Positions 6,274 through 6,978 of a stretch of DNA of 6,978 bases are shown piece by piece. Where the stretch lies: assembly GCA_015259305.1 (NCBI GenBank), contig JABZGO010000092.1:1-6978 (forward strand). The letters are read 5' to 3'. This DNA comes from Alloprevotella tannerae (GTDB lineage Bacteria > Bacteroidota > Bacteroidia > Bacteroidales > Bacteroidaceae). How positions within the stretch are numbered: position 1 is the stretch's first letter; each line of letters starts with the position of its first letter. A program made the translations under genes and the position numbers. The notes under the pieces were generated by a model. It was not told where the DNA came from. It did no database searches and saw nothing but the letters and a program-made list of their open reading frames with translations.

Positions 6274-6637
6274 GTGTTTATTTTAGAAATAATCCAAAAT
6301 ATAGTGAAAAGAATATAGCCAAACGCCCGCCATATCGGCCAACGCTTGGACGGCAAATTCGCGCCAACAAAGGCGCACACGGCTTCTTGGCTTGTTTTCT
6401 TTGTAAAATCTTAACTACAGGCTACCGAGTTTTAGACGGAGAAACGTTAGGTCTGGTCATTCATAAGTAAATCAATACGTTTCATGACATTATAAAAAAA
6501 TATCCGTAATTGACGCAAGCTTACAAAACGCGTCCGGCCGCTTCTCGTTTCAGAAAATGTCGTGAGCGCGTCTGTTGGGCGCAGCCATCATCGGTCGTTT
6601 GCCCACCTTTGCTTGTCGATGGCAAACTCGCTCTTCG
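6274..6637. other. Region with no supported gene
   Basis: No frame here has protein-like composition with a promoter. A 70-codon plus-strand frame (6258-6470) starts across the small gene's promoter. A short hairpin GCGCC (6361-6365) / GGCGC (6372-6376) is present without a T-tail. A diverged copy of the neighbouring 21-bp repeat seems to lie at about 6598-6622 (TTTGCCCACC and CGATGG). Confidence 0.45.
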
Positions 6638-6716
6638 TTTGCTGCCACCAAACGATGGTTTGCTGCCGGCAAACGATGGTTTGCTCTCACCAAACGATGG
6701 TTTGCTGCCACCAAAC
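6638..6716. repeat. 21-bp tandem repeat array, 3.75 units
   Basis: Units at 6638-6658, 6659-6679 and 6680-6700, plus 16 bases of a fourth (6701-6716). Each begins TTTGCTGCC (unit 3: TTTGCTCTC) and ends CAAACGATGG. Units differ at only two to four positions. The junctions form CAAACGATGGTTTG, a perfect 5-bp hairpin with a 4-nt loop, repeated three times. The 21-bp period keeps all frames open, which creates repeat-rich frames on both strands; none has other signs of being a gene. Confidence 0.85.
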
Positions 6717-6978
6717 CAAAACAAGCAGCGACCATCACAGACACCGATAGGTCTTAATAAGCCCGCAATGCGTGCCAGTCGGCGGCAAAGGCTTCCTTAC
6801 CGCTCTAAGTGATAGATTTTGACACAAACAGGCAATGCATAGCCGTCTGATAAATGAAGGGAAGCTTTCCGCATAGGCCTTGGCCGGATGCAACTCCGAG
6901 CGGTGGCGTCTGCCTTTGCGCCGGCCGCTTGCCAAAAACAGTCGGCGGCGGTGAGCGTTTTGATTGTCTGCCCATCGC
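6717..6978. other. Right flank with no supported gene
   Basis: On the minus strand one frame enters from the right edge and stays open for 59 codons until TAA at 6797-6799 (it includes TLTAADCFWQAAGAKADA). It could be the end or a relic of a gene outside the window, but open frames of this length are common in GC-rich DNA and no family is recognised. No terminator follows it. Confidence 0.35.

Noticed and set aside
6638..6716. Possible CRISPR array
   Set aside because: Units are contiguous 21-mers without spacers; this is a tandem repeat. The same applies to the 22-bp array at 137-224.
6510..6812. 100-codon plus-strand frame with seven-residue repeats (PNDGLLP), and a minus-strand counterpart (SKPSFGG)
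   Set aside because: The 21-bp period keeps every frame open. The plus frame begins at a TTG with no promoter, and the flanking sequence is not protein-like.

Overview
The window comes from a Bacteroidota genome, most likely order Bacteroidales (Porphyromonas/Prevotella-like). Four things point there: near-perfect TAnnTTTG -7 boxes ahead of three transcription units, no Shine-Dalgarno sequences, a secreted C10 (streptopain/interpain-like) cysteine protease ending in a type IX secretion C-terminal domain, and a glycosyltransferase family 9 gene paired with a DUF4254 gene. The genus cannot be fixed from this sequence alone.

Layout. Bases 1-455 hold no convincing gene, but do hold a 22-bp tandem repeat array (about 137-224). 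A symmetrical 14-bp terminator hairpin (456-493) ends a minus-strand two-gene operon: DUF4254 (2244 to 1633), then a GT9 heptosyltransferase-like gene (1603 to 536), with a promoter at about 2304-2334. From a divergent promoter (about 2491-2520) runs a long leader of roughly 225 nt with degenerate 42-bp repeats. It leads into a 946-codon C10 protease gene (2752-5592), which is broken by one in-frame TAA at 3418-3420. A strong hairpin (5630-5683) and a second one (5768-5804) follow it. On the minus strand at 5945-6145 lies a small gene for a 66-residue acidic Asp/Gly-rich protein, with its own promoter at about 6244-6273. The remaining right part (6274-6978) holds no supported gene, only a 21-bp tandem repeat array (6638-6716).

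How the parts relate. The GT9/DUF4254 pair probably acts in assembly of a cell-surface glycan (LPS core or similar); this is inferred from the family. The protease would be exported by Sec, then by the type IX system. The internal stop puts the catalytic Cys and His on separate reading frames, so no active protease is expected unless the stop is read through, repaired or a sequencing error. Everything downstream of the stop is intact, so the lesion looks recent. I found no phage, transposase, CRISPR, tRNA or rRNA. The most unusual items are the split protease, the small acidic gene and three unrelated short-repeat arrays outside genes.
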